Shown piece after piece: positions 21,201-32,117 of a stretch of 64,000 nt of DNA (position 1 is the stretch's first letter; each line of letters begins with the position of its first letter). The stretch is taken from assembly GCA_023375785.1 (NCBI GenBank), contig SZWC01001168.1:97316-161315 (forward strand), in the 5' to 3' direction. The notes beneath the pieces were generated by a model. The model was not told the DNA's origin, did no database searches, and was given only the letters and a program-made list of their open reading frames with translations. This DNA is from Penium margaritaceum. Its lineage: Eukaryota; Streptophyta; Zygnematophyceae; Desmidiales; Peniaceae. Position numbers and translations under genes: made by a program.

Positions 21201-21490
21201 TCAAAGACGACTCGCAGTCTTGTGTTGGTGAGGGAGGATACTGAGAGAAGGTTGAACCCAGCATCAGGTACATACAGCACGCCATGGAACACTCCCACTC
21301 CAATGCCACATGGGGTCTCAAACCACATATCCACAATCCCAATCCCCTTTTCATGCACTACCCGATCATCATCCAAAGCAATAGGTTGGGGGATTGAGAG
21401 CAGCTGCGTAAAACACTCATTATGGTACATCAATCTCTTGGTGCACCATGAGTCCTTGTACCACGCCAGATCCACCTTCTTCATTTACGA
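18275..21490 (-). pseudogene. II-a pol: protease, integrase, reverse transcriptase, RNase H (fossil)
   Basis: From 5' to 3' on the minus strand: a protease-like block around WYKDSWCTKRLMYHNE (21430-21460), then FNLLSVSSLTNTRL (21220-21270). The pre-integrase segment has IWHARYGHISMRTLRQLQT (near 21000-21060). Integrase carries ELVHINLCDPMQTQSFGG and FLTFIDDFSRYT (20770-20880), with ALRSDRGVEHQSKNF after them. Reverse transcriptase includes IVYVDDMLLLSN (19205-19250), the YVDD catalytic box. RNase H includes SSKEAEYISFSFGAMEAIWL (18560-18630). These are the standard copia enzymes. Frames shift repeatedly, so this is a fossil; the count of breaks looks like half a dozen or more. Confidence 0.85.
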
Positions 21491-22507
21491 CATGTCAGAC
21501 TTTGCCATGAAGAGACGGTCGCACACCTCCTTTGCTACGTTCATGTTGCCAAAGTGGCACACGCCGGTCTGGTTCTGCTGCTGCTGCTGCTGGCCCTGTT
21601 GTGACTACTGCTGCTAGTGCTGGGGAGACTCCTGCTTTTGCTGATGTTGCGAGGACTGCTGCTGCTCTTTCTTGTCCCTCTTGAACTTGAAACAATCTTT
21701 CTTGTAGTGCCCCTCCTTATGGCAATAGTGGCACTTGCCTTTCGTCTTACATCTCTGCTGCCTACACTGCTGTTGCTATTGGTTGCGTGAGCCCATGGCC
21801 ATAAAAGCTGCTTCACTACTACCGTCCACATTGCACTTTGCTGCATCATGACGCAGTTCCACCTGCACCAGGTGCGTGTAGATGAAGTCCAGGTTGAGAG
21901 TTGGCTGGTATTCCAATATATCTCGAACAGCATCGTAGCTTGTTGGGAGTCCCTCCAGCAAGAGGATTATGAAACGCGTCTCTTCCACAGGGTTGCCCGC
22001 TGCTTTCACCCACTTTACTTGCTCATTTGTGCTGTCCAAGTACGCGTCCATTCCTTCACCACCCTTCATTTTGAACGCCATCATCTTCTCCTCCAAAAGA
22101 ATGAGGAATGCAGGGTCCTTGCTCTCATACTTCTTGCAGAACGCGTCCCACCCCTCTTTTGCAGTAGCCTTGTCACTCACATACTGAAGATGCAGGTTGG
22201 AGATGGTATTGACAAGCAACCTGTAGGCTTGCCTGTCCTTCTTCTTCCACTCCTCATATGCCGCTGTTGCAGTTGTAGATGAACTCACATCTAATGCACC
22301 TTTCTGCGGCGTCTTCCCCGCCACATCCTATACTATAGTGATGCCTTTTCCCTTTGGATCTGGAGCTGACTCGTCACCGCTCATCACCTTCCACAAGCCC
22401 CTCTCTTCCAAAAAGAGTTGGGTACGGATTTTGCAAAACATGAAGTTGGAACGTTTGTTTAGCCTCTCCAAAGGCTGGGCACCTTTCACAATGGCTTTTG
22501 CTGCCAT
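21491..22507 (-). pseudogene. II-a gag (fossil)
   Basis: It begins MAAKAIVKGAQPLERL at 22507, the same start as in II-c and II-h. The gag_2-type core includes YEEWKKKDRQAYRLLVNTIS, CKKYESKDPAFLILLEEKMM and RFIILLLEGLPTSYDAVRDI. A zinc knuckle follows near 21685-21735 (CHYCHKEGHYKKDC). A glutamine-rich stretch encoded by CTG/CAG-type repeats (21570-21660) separates it from the protease. Broken, but more than half is readable in one frame. Confidence 0.85.
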
Positions 22508-23090
22508 TTTGAGCCTTGGGAATGCCTAGCGCTAGATTTGGGTGCAGCGTTACCCTTGCTTTTGCTGCTATCTCTGCCAAAAATCTGTCTCACAGAAAAT
22601 GGACTGTAGATACTAACAGATTGGGAATTTGGAAAAACGTAGCCCACCACTGCAAAATTCAGCTCAAAATATTTCAAATCAACCCATAAAAAAGGGTATG
22701 CTTCTACTCCTACTCCAACTCGGATCAGGCAGCATGGAAACGGCATTCCTCTTGAACAAATGAATGGAATGCAAACATTTTTACACCAATGAAATGCTTA
22801 GGAAAAACAATACAATTTGCATGTTCCACGTCTTAAATTTGACAAAGAAAAAAGGGAGTTATGTTCATTAGAAGGCGACAATCTTACTCATAGAAAAGAG
22901 TGTAGCCCTGGCCGACCTTGTTTTGAGCATACCTCTAAATCCGACCGTTGGATCTTTGGGCTTTTGGGCTTGTTGGACAACGTGTCTCGCGAAATTGAAG
23001 ACTGAGTGGTCGATTGTCAAATTTGGTCAAGGTTTGAGGCTAACCCATCACTTTCAAAGTAATGGCCTAAGGGGCTGAAACTGGCAGAAG

Positions 23091-23450
23091 TTGGCTCTGA
23101 TACCAAATGTTGGAACTAGAGGAGATAGGGAGCCTTGGAGCAGCAAGCATGCGAGACTGAAAGGGCATGAGTTGTACTGAAGAATGGTTGTTGAACCACT
23201 CAAAATGATGGAGTACATATAGAGCTAGAGCTTGGGTAAGTCAGCCCACTCACCAGCCACACCACTTAGCCATGGAGGCTAAGGCTCACACTATAGAGTC
23301 GACAATCTCACAGAAGAGAGGAAATCAGCCTAGCAATCAGGCTGACCAGTTACAAACAACCAAGAGAGCTAGAGAATGCTCTCTTGGCTCACTCCTAGTG
23401 GTCACATAACTCATAATCGCATGCAGAATCGCCATGTCTCCATGGCTAGC
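23091..23450 (-). repeat. II-a primer site and 5' LTR fragment
   Basis: TTGGCTCTGATACCA (complement TGGTATCAGAGCCAA, the 3' end of tRNA-iMet) is followed by the LTR start TGTTGGAAC at 23108. The LTR is recognisable through CATGGCTAGC at 23450 and is then replaced by family I sequence. Block B shows the same break at 55330. Confidence 0.88.
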
Positions 23451-25472
23451 CCGTAGGCTCTATGCTTGAGCAGTGCTGCTCCCTTGATAGCGGGCACGAT
23501 CGCAGCCATCATGTTCATCAATTCCTTCTTACCATTTCCTTTGCCCTCGTTTCTACCACCATGATCTTCGTCTTCCTTCTTGGATACCTTGCACTCCTGT
23601 TCCCAATGCCCAGGCTTGCCATAGTTATGGAATGTTCGAGGATGCTTTGAACCCTTTCCACTGCCACCATTACCTTTTCTTCTACCGCCATCGCTTCCAC
23701 TACCGTTCTGAAATGTTACCCTCACTACCGTTGCGACGCATGGCCTCATTGCGTACGTACTCGGACACTACATCATATGTCAAATCCTCCTCCTTCTATC
23801 CACCAAGGAAGGTGATATGAGGATCCCAGCTTTCAGGTAGCCTCATGAGGAGGATCATTGCTTGCATGCTGGTATTGATTTTCTAGCTCATCTGGGTCAC
23901 TTGTTGCAGTAGTCTTTCAAACTGCAGCAGGAAGTCCGGAATCGACTCTCCCTTTCTCACTCTCATCCCAAGCAGCTTTTGAAGGATGAAGAGGCGATTA
24001 GCCAGAGCGGTTGACTGGGGTACACGTGCAAGTTTTTCATAAGCCTTCGATGCATGTGTCATGCTCTGGAGATGGGCATGCTGTGACTCATGCACTGATG
24101 TCACAGTGATGGCCACCACCATCTCGTTTTTGGCACTCCATATTGCAGGGTCATCTTTGGTGGTTCAACCTTTTTTCAAGGACCATCTTCAAGTAGCCGC
24201 ACACTTTCATGACAATCTCAAACTACCATTCCCACAAGGGAAAGTTAATCCTTGTGAACTTGGTCATGCCACCATCGATCTGCTCAAGAATGAGGGTCGT
24301 AGGTGGCGTCACAATGCTTCTCTGCTTCTCTGCTTTGTTGAGGCTGATGTAGGCTGATATAGGCTGATGTTTCTTACCGGTTTAGAAGGTGCAGATCCGT
24401 TGCTTACCCCTTAGCTGTTGATTATTTGCAAACAGAGAAGAACATACTCCATCAAACCCAAGGTTGTGCTTCAAAGGACAGAGCTTATTCTGGTTAGGGC
24501 CCAAGAGTAGTACCTCCAAGGGCAGAGCTTATCCTTGAACCTTGTTTGCTAAGTGTCAGTACCCATCGTTGGAACTGATGGAGCACATGGAGTAGATGGA
24601 GCGGATGGAGCTCATGGAGCTGATACATGTTCTAATATAGAGAGGGCAAGAGAGCGCGCAGAAGCGTACCCTACAACTAGTTAGTGTGTGACAATAACCC
24701 TTTGTCAACTGGCCTCAGGTAACAGACTAGGAAACAAGGCCGACACAATGGCACTTGCCGTCCGCTCCTACTATTGCAACTAGGAGACATCACTCTTAGA
24801 ATCATGGTTCCACATTAAGCAGTTCATAAGAATCACATCCTTGCACTGTGTCCTTACCACCTGGTCACTTTTGCACAAGGAGCTAACTCCTGGGGATTAG
24901 ACCAACCAATGTTTCTTTAGTGTCTGACTGTGGTGGACAACTCTGTGAGGAGTCTCAAAGGTAAGAAACTAGAATCGATGAGAGGCAACTGGCACGTTCT
25001 TATAGTCCTAGAGCCAGCCTCTAGCCTAGGCGCGCAGTGGCCCCTTGGATGAGCCACTTAGGGGACAATCTTGATTGCATTATCCTCCTTGCCTACATGG
25101 CGCTCCGTGTGACCGCCAAGTGGTGCCAAGCACCAGGAAGGACAATGGAGTATTCCAGAATGTCTCTTAGAGCCTTCCTGTCCCCCTTTTGGTCATAAAA
25201 GAGATTAGTCACTAGGCCGGGGGATTGGACATTATGACCTATTGCTCCATAGACTAACTGTAGAACGTTTAAGCCACAAGGAGTTGTCCTAGGTAGTATT
25301 TGCTGGCTATTCTATCTAGTTGAGACCAAGGAGACTTGCTCCAAAGGAGCAGTGCATGCCTTGTCTATCTGGATCAGACTTAGGGGACTTACTCCAAGGG
25401 AGCAGGGCATGCCTAGTCCGACCTATGCCTACCCAAATATCAGCTATGGACAAGGAGCATATCAGGTCAACA
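23451..25472 (-). mobile_element. Family I 5' part, I-c: gag, leader and LTR
   Basis: Read leftward: LTR 24703-25472 (770 bp, ends TGTCAAC...GGTCAACA), primer site 24686-24700, leader (about 24300-24685) and a gag remnant (23451-24300). The gag contains FPLWEW near its start, SKAYEKLARVPQSTALANRL and a knuckle-like HNYGKPGHWEQEC. No pol or 3' LTR follows. The right LTR edge is joined to the middle of a family II LTR (25473), and the left side to a different family II LTR. The fossil is broken and was already in this state before the block was duplicated (compare I-d). Confidence 0.85.
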
Positions 25473-27210
25473 AAGACCTGATGAGAGAAATATCCAAAAA
25501 GATCCTTGGTCTTTGGATTGCCTTGTCAGAGTGTGCTGACTAGGATAAAGGTACCTCTCCTTGCTTTTTAGGTAAGGTGAGATCCTTGTGTGCTAGATAT
25601 GGACACATGGCGTTTTGCCATGGGATTTAGGGTGATGTGACCAGTAGAGTATCACGAGAGCATTCTCTAGCTCTCTAGGTCGTCTGTCACTGGTCAGCCT
25701 GATTGCTAGGCTGATTTCCTCTCTTGTGTGAGATCATGGACTCTTATGTATGAGCCTTAGCCTCCATGATTAAGAGGTGTGGCATGTAAGAGGGCTGACT
25801 TGTGCAAGCTATAGAATTATAAATAATAGTGATGCCATTCTTCAGCAAAATGGAAACCCTTTTAGTCCCATATGCTCGCTGCTCCAAGACTCCCTCTATC
25901 CTACAGATCCAATGTTTTGTATCAAAGCCACGTTTTTCCAGTTCTAGCCAACGCAGACCATCACCTTTATAGTGATGTGTTATGATCAAATCGTGGCCAG
26001 ATTAGAGGATGAACAACAAGATCTTCAAGTTCGTGAGACAGTCTTTTTCAGGACTCTGTGTTTGGGAAGATCGAATGATCGGATTGCGAGTTATGCTCAA
26101 AACAAGGTTGGATAGGACTGCACTCTTCTCTATGAGTAAGAATGTCGCCTTCTCATGATTATTACCCGCTCATTTCTTACTCAATTTTTAAACATAGCAC
26201 ATGCAAATGGTAGGCGTTTTCTAAGATTTAAGAGTAAAGTAAAACTATTTGCATTCCATTGATTTTCTTCTGAGAAACACGGTTTATATGTTGGCTGGTC
26301 TGAGCTGTAGAAGGAGTAGAAACATACCCTGTTTTTAAGAGGGTCTTGTCATCAACAGGATCCTATTGATAACCCTGTTTTATGGATCGATCCAAAAGGG
26401 TTTGAGCTGAGTTTTGTTTTGATAGATTGATTTTTTCAACTTTTTAGTCTGCTGGCATCTATAGTCCGTTTTCTATCAGATAGAGTTATCGCAGAAGCCA
26501 CGGCAGAAACAGGGATAGCACTGCCACCCAAGGGTAGGATTCAGCATTACCAAGACTAAAAATGGTTGCAACAGGTATATAACAGCAGCTTAGCCTTTGG
26601 AAAGGCCGGAGGGATACACCAAATTCACATTTTGGAAGATCCGTAATCGCCTCGTTTTGCAGGATTGAGGCTTTTGGGAGGTGGTGATCTACGACGAGCT
26701 CGCTCCGGTTCCACGGGCAAAAAGTATCATCATAGTGCAGATAGTGACAGGTAACTTCCACAAAAAGGTACAGCAGATGCAGGTTCATCAACAACTACAA
26801 TGGTGGCGTATGACGAGTGGAAGAAGGACAAGCAGGCTTAGGCTGCTTTTCAATGCCATCTCAAACCCGCATCTTCTGTACGTGAGTGACAAGGCTACTA
26901 CAAAGGAGGGATAGGATATTTTATGTAAGAAGCATGGGAGCAAGAATCTTGCATTCTTGATGCTTTTGGATGACAAGATGATGGCATGAAAAATGTAGTA
27001 TGGTGAAAAGATAAAGCCGTACTTGGATAGGGCAAAGGATCGACCAAAGTAACTGAGAGCTGTTGAGAACCCTGTTGAAGAGATGTGCTTCATCCTCCTC
27101 TTGTTGAGGAGACTTCCATCCAGCTTCAACACAGTTCGTGAGATGTTGGAGTGCCAGCCGACTCTTGACCTCGACTTCATCTGTACACACTTGGTGCCGG
27201 TAGACATTCG
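25473..27210 (+). mobile_element. Family II 5' part, II-b (plus strand)
   Basis: It opens with the inner 440 bases of a family II LTR in plus orientation (25473 to about 25914, ending near CTACAGATCC). An iMet-type primer site (TTGTATCAAAGCCA, 25916-25929), a leader (to 26561) and gag sequence from about 26562 follow. Gag motifs are SNPHLLYVSDKAT, EMLECQPTLDLDFICTHL and the same helical core as II-a. It ends where the 3' LTR of II-c begins. Broken many times. Counterpart: II-i at 57462-59199. Confidence 0.8.
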
Positions 27211-27832
27211 TGTTGAAACTGGAGGAGAGAGGGAGCCTTGGAGCAATGAGCATGTGGGACTGAAAAGGCATCAATTGTGCTAAAGAATGGTTGTTTAATT
27301 ACTCAAAATGATGGAGTACATATAGAGCCAGATCTTGGGCAAGTCAGCCCTCTCACAAGCCACACCACTTAGCCATGGAGGCTAAGGCTCACACAGTAGA
27401 GTCCACAATCTCACACAAGAGAGGAAATGACATGGAGAATCGCCATGTATCCATGGCTAGCACACAAAGATCTCACCTCACCTAAAACATAGGAAGAGGT
27501 ACTTTTATCCTAGTCAGCACACTATGACAAGGCAATCCTAAGAGCAAGGACCTTTTTGACCCTGGACCTCTTGCCTTTTTCTTTTCTCAGGCTAAGGCAT
27601 GGAGCCGTCACCCATGCTCATCCAGACATTGGCGATCCATGACCATGGAAACTTTGAAAATTCATATCACCCAATCCGACTGTTGGATCGGCCTGAAACG
27701 TGGACCGTAGAAAATTTGCCACCTGTTATTTCCAATAGTGAAGACGGATTGACGATCGGAGTAGCATCTAGTAGTTTCCTCAAACTTGCTCCTGTGGACC
27801 TGAAATTGAGCTAGATGGACCCTTCTCCAACA
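27211..27832 (-). repeat. 3' LTR of II-c, 622 bp
   Basis: It begins TGTTGAAAC and ends TCTCCAACA, followed by ATCTCCCACTTTG, the polypurine tract complement. It is about 115 bases shorter than the family II LTRs of 736-738 bp owing to an internal gap near 27429, shared exactly with 59200-59821. It keeps the bases ATTGACGATCGGAGTAG that the minisatellite abuts in II-a. Confidence 0.92.
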
Positions 27833-29546
27833 ATCTCCCACTTTGCCGTAGTCAGAGTGGGCTGAGTCCACATGCCTTCATGTAGAACTGTTACTTCTCA
27901 TGGGTCACTGGCTTGGTATAGAAATCAACGACCTCCTTGCTGGTTGGAGTAAACTTTAGCTTGATAGCACCCTCCTGCACCATGTGCCTGATGAAATGAT
28001 ATGCAATGTCAATGTGCTTGGTGTGTGCATGGTACTCAGGATTCTTGGCGAGTGCGATTACACTCTGTTTCTTGACGTGCACAGGAACCAGAACTGCCGC
28101 ACTCCTACTCATCTCCGCCATGAGACATTGAAGCCAAACTGCTTCCTTGGCTCCAAAACTGAGAGAGACGTAATCAGCTTCCGTGCTTGAGGTGGCCACG
28201 ACCACGTGCCATTTGCTACACCAACTGATGGCCCCGCCATTCATGAGGAACACATGTCCAAAGATGGACTTGCGGTCCTCAGTGTCTGAAGCCCAATCTA
28301 GATATGTATAGCCGATGATGTTGATATCGTTGCCGTTGTAGGTGATGCCGATGTTGATGGTTCCAACAAGGTAGCAAAAGATCCGCTTTACAGCCTTTTG
28401 GTGCTCAGGTCCGGGATTGGCCATGTGTTGGCTCACAACGCTTATAGCCTGTGCGAGGTCTGCCCTGGTTGCCACCATCAGGTACATGAGATTGCCGACA
28501 ACGCTCTGGTACTTCTGCCGCTCAGTTGCATTTGCTTCTCCACTAAAACTAATGAGGTACTGCCGCGTCTCCTGTGGCGTCCTGATGGGTTTCGGTTCTG
28601 CCATGCGGAATTGCTACAAGACATCCTTGATGTGATGACTCTACTCGAGCGAGAGAGAGCGTGATTTTCGATCACGCGTGATTTGGATTCCAAGGAAGTA
28701 GGATGCCTCCCCGAGATCAGACATCTGGAAGCGCTCTTGCATCGCCTCCTTGAATTCCTGCAATGCAGACATGCTGTTGGGAAGGAGGAGCATGTCATCC
28801 ACATAAATGATGATGAGGACCTCATGCTCATGCTGCCAGCGATGGACGCTCTAGTCACATTCGCTGCGCTCAAATCCCATGCACTACAGCGATGCATCCA
28901 ACTTCTGGTTCCAACCATGCGACCCTTGCTTGAGGCCGTCCAGCGACTTTTGCAGCTTGCAAACCAGGTGCTCCTGGCCATCCATGACGAACCCCTCCGG
29001 CGCCTCCATGTACATTTCCTCCTCCAAGTCACCATTCAAGAAGGCCATCTTGATATCCATGTAGTGAACCTCAAAATCCGCAGCTGCTGCATAAGAGATG
29101 AGTGTACGCACAGAGGCAAACTTTGCAACTGGGGCAAAGGTTTCTGTGTAGTCAATGCCCTCCTATTGCAAGTAGCCCTTGGCGACAAGCCTCACCTTGT
29201 AATATTCCACGTTGCCATCTGCTCCCCGCTTCTTCTTGAACACCTACTTGCACTTGATCACCTTGCGTCCAGGTGGATGCTCAGTCAGCTCCCACGTGCC
29301 GTTGTCCACCTACGACTATATCTCCTGTTGCACGGCTTGCGCCCAATCTGTTGTATTTGGTGCAGCCATGGCCTCCTTGTATGACGTTGGCTCATCTGAA
29401 TCTGCTGCAACTGCGACGTTCATCTGTTCTGGTTTGTGCAGCATAAAAAAATGGCCACGTTCACCAGGCATGTAACACACCCTAAGAGGGTACCTGCGAC
29501 CTGGTGCTAGGGCGTTAGCGGGCGGCTGGCGCGGTCCTGCTGGGAC

Positions 29547-30223
29547 TAGAGCTGGTAGTTCAAAATTTCAATCCCGGTCAAAAAATTGGTTCGAACCAAT
29601 AAATCGCTTTATTTGGAGGCGGTTAAGATCTAAACCGACGAAACCGTTTTTTTAACTAAATTGAAGGTTCAATTTCAATCTACAACATGGGTTGAAAAAT
29701 CAATTCAATTCAATTCATTTTTCCCATTAACCTCAATTAATCAAACCGAATCGACTTATGGAAAACATCGTGAAAGTGAGACTGCAATGCAATCATTCCT
29801 CCTCAATTGTCAAATTCTTGCATATGAGAGGTAATAGTACAAGAAAAGGGGCTAGAAAGTCACAAGAATATGGATGTGTTGTGTAGCAACTGTCCTCCCT
29901 CACCAAATCAGCACCCTGTGGTGCAACATGTGTCCTTCCCCACCCCCTCTCCCTGTGAATACCGAAGGAATGTGAGCAAGCACATAATGTATGTAAAAAC
30001 ATGTGTTAGATTCTCACGAAAAGGGTGAAAAGTGATACCAACCTTTCAAATTGATCGGGCACTTCAATTCACAATTCAATTACAGTTTTGGCCTCCCCCT
30101 CTCTGAAATAATTGAATTTCTGATAGAATCGAGGCAATTCAAACAATTTAAACTAATCAAAAGGTCAATTAAAGTCAATTTTCTATTCAATTTAGTCGAA
30201 CCGTAATCAAACTACCAGCCCTA
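29547..30223. mobile_element. hAT-3 non-autonomous transposon in II-c, 677 bp
   Basis: Ends read TAGAGCTGGTAGTTC and AACTACCAGCCCTA, flanked by the 8-bp duplication GCTGGGAC / GCTTGGAC (29539-29546 and 30224-30231, one difference). TAGGGCTGG-type ends plus an 8-bp duplication indicate hAT. The ends are rich in AATTCAATT-type motifs. The middle, about 29750-30060, is unique and has no transposase. The matching copy at 61540-62215 sits at the same site of II-j, so it inserted before the block duplicated. Confidence 0.88.
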
Positions 30224-31381
30224 GCTTGGACAACTGTTGCTGCTGGTGGTGCTGCATCTCCTTCCTCTCCTTCTGCCGATGAGGCCGTTGTATGTGCTCC
30301 ATCAGACATGAGAGAGTAGACTGGTTCTCCCACTGTCACAGTGGAGGAAGGATCAGGAGAGGTTAGGTCAACGAGTACATCTACTCCCACTGCCTCATCA
30401 GCTGCTGATTTTGCTGCCTCTTCACAAAGAATGTTGGTGCTGATGATGTTGCTCTCGTTGAAGATGACATCCCTAGAGATGATAACGTGGCCTGTATCCC
30501 TCTTGTAGAGGCGATAGGCCTTGCTTGCCACGTCCTAGCCAATAATCAGCATGTGCGCGCTCTTCGCGTCCCATTTCTGTCGCTTCTCCTTTGGCACGTG
30601 CATGTGTGCCAAGCTGCCAAACGGGCGAAGATGACCCACGCTCGGCTTCCTGCCGAACCATGCCTCGTACGGCGTCATCTGCTCCAGTGCCTTCGTTGGA
30701 CTGCGATTCTTAATGTAGACAGCAGTGCTCACAGCTTTGGCCCATAAGTTGTAGGTCAGCCGAGCCACGTGCAGCATGGAACGTGTCCACTCAGCGATGG
30801 TGCAGTTGGCGCGTTCTTCTATGCCATTCTGCTACAGCAAGTATGGCGCGGTGTGCTGTGCCTTGATGCCTACTGCTACGAGGTAGTCCTCGAACTCCTT
30901 GCCCAGGTACTCTCCGCCACGGTCATTGTGTAGCGCCTTCATCTTCTTGCCAGTTGGGTTCTCCACCATTGCCTTGAACTCCTTCAACCTGTCAAAGTAG
31001 TGATCCTTGGAGGAAAGGAAGTACACAACGGTGTAACGGCTGAAATCATCAATGAAGATGAGGAAATACCTAGAGCTTCCAAAGCTTTAGGTCTGCTTTG
31101 GGCTACACAAGTCTTTGTGGACCAGCTCCAGCACCTCCTTCATGCGCTCACCTGCTCCAGAGATCACCTTGCGATGCTGCTTCCCCTCCAAACAGCCGAT
31201 GCACAACTACTACTCAAAGTTGGAGATGGTGGGCAAGTCACGCACCATCTGCTTTGTTTGAAGTTGCTACAAGGCGCGCATGCCGATGTGGCGGTAGCGC
31301 GCATGCCAGATTTCGCCATCTGTCACGTGCACCACTACTGCAAAACTCTGCTCACGCGGGATCTTGGTTGCCCCCAACAGC

Positions 31382-32117
31382 TGTTGGAACTGGAGGACAG
31401 AGGGAGCCTTGGAGTAGCAAACATGTCGGACTCGAAGGGCAACACTTGTGCTGAAGAATGGTTGTTAAATCACTCAAAATGATGGACTACATATAGAGCT
31501 AGAGCTTGGGCAAGTCTGCCCCCTCACATCACACAACTTAGCCATGGAGGCTAAGGCTCACACACTAGAGTCCATTATTTCACACAAGATAGGAAATCAG
31601 CCTAGCAATCAGGATGACCACTCACACACGACCTATAGAGCTAGAAAATGCTCCCATGGCACACTCCTATTGATCACATAACCCACAATCACATAGAGAA
31701 TGGCCATGTGTTCATGGCTAGCACACAAGGATCTCTCCTTACCTAAAAAGTAAGGAGAGATACCTTTTTCCTAGTCAGCACACTCTGACAAGGCAACCCA
31801 AGAATCTAAGACCTTTTTGGATGTTTCTCCCATCAGGTCTTGACCCTGGACCTCTTGCCTTCTTCTTTTCTCAGGCTAAGGCATGGAGCCATCGCCCATG
31901 GTCACCTAGATACCGGCAGTCGATGACCCCGGAAACTTTGAAAATTCATATCTCCCAATCCGACTGTTGGATCGTCCTGAAACTTGATCCGTAGACATTT
32001 TGCCACCTGATCTTTCCAATGAAGACGTCGGATCAACAATTTGAATAGGCATTTGGTATTTGCTTGGTTCTTGCTCCTATGGACCTGAAAATGAGCCCGA
32101 TGGCTTCTTTTCCAACA
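31382..32117 (-). mobile_element. Family II solo LTR in II-c, 736 bp
   Basis: A complete LTR from TGTTGGAAC to TTCCAACA interrupts II-c between CCCCAACAGC and AGCGGTACAT. The uninterrupted site is visible in II-h (CCCCAACAAGCGG near 52998). A short AGC repeat flanks it, but a full 5-bp duplication is not clear. A solo LTR usually remains after recombination between the two LTRs of one element. It lacks the internal gap of its host's own 3' LTR. Confidence 0.82.

Larger units (their letters stand above)
18186..23450 (-). mobile_element. Copia element II-a
   Basis: A family II copy read leftward. The 3' LTR is reduced to its last 77 bases (18186-18262), joined to the minisatellite. The polypurine tract complement follows at 18263-18274, then RNase H, reverse transcriptase, integrase, protease and gag, the leader (22508-23090), the iMet primer site TTGGCTCTGATACCA (23091-23105) and the first 343 bases of the 5' LTR (from 23108), which is cut by I-c. 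It is full-length inside but broken several times. Its counterpart in block B is II-h. Confidence 0.88.
18186..31381. repeat. Block A: first copy of a 13-kb nested-element duplication
   Basis: This span and 50187-63623 carry the same five parts in the same order and directions: II LTR tail, II element (minus), I 5' end (minus), II 5' end (plus), II element (minus) with a hAT-3 insertion. Internal joints match exactly, for example the 622-bp LTR (27211-27832 versus 59200-59821) and the I-to-II joint (25472/25473 versus 57461/57462). Sampled stretches differ at about 5 to 9 percent. Confidence 0.9.

Noticed and set aside
21541-21695. Ala- and Gln-rich small proteins from CTG/CAG repeat frames
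   Set aside because: These are alternate-frame readings of the repetitive linker between the family II zinc knuckle and protease.
28683-29384. 233-residue plus-strand frame, one of the longest in the window
   Set aside because: It is antisense to the II-c reverse transcriptase. Its leucine- and histidine-rich composition is what the reverse complement of that domain gives, and similar frames recur over the same domain at 48321 and 60817.
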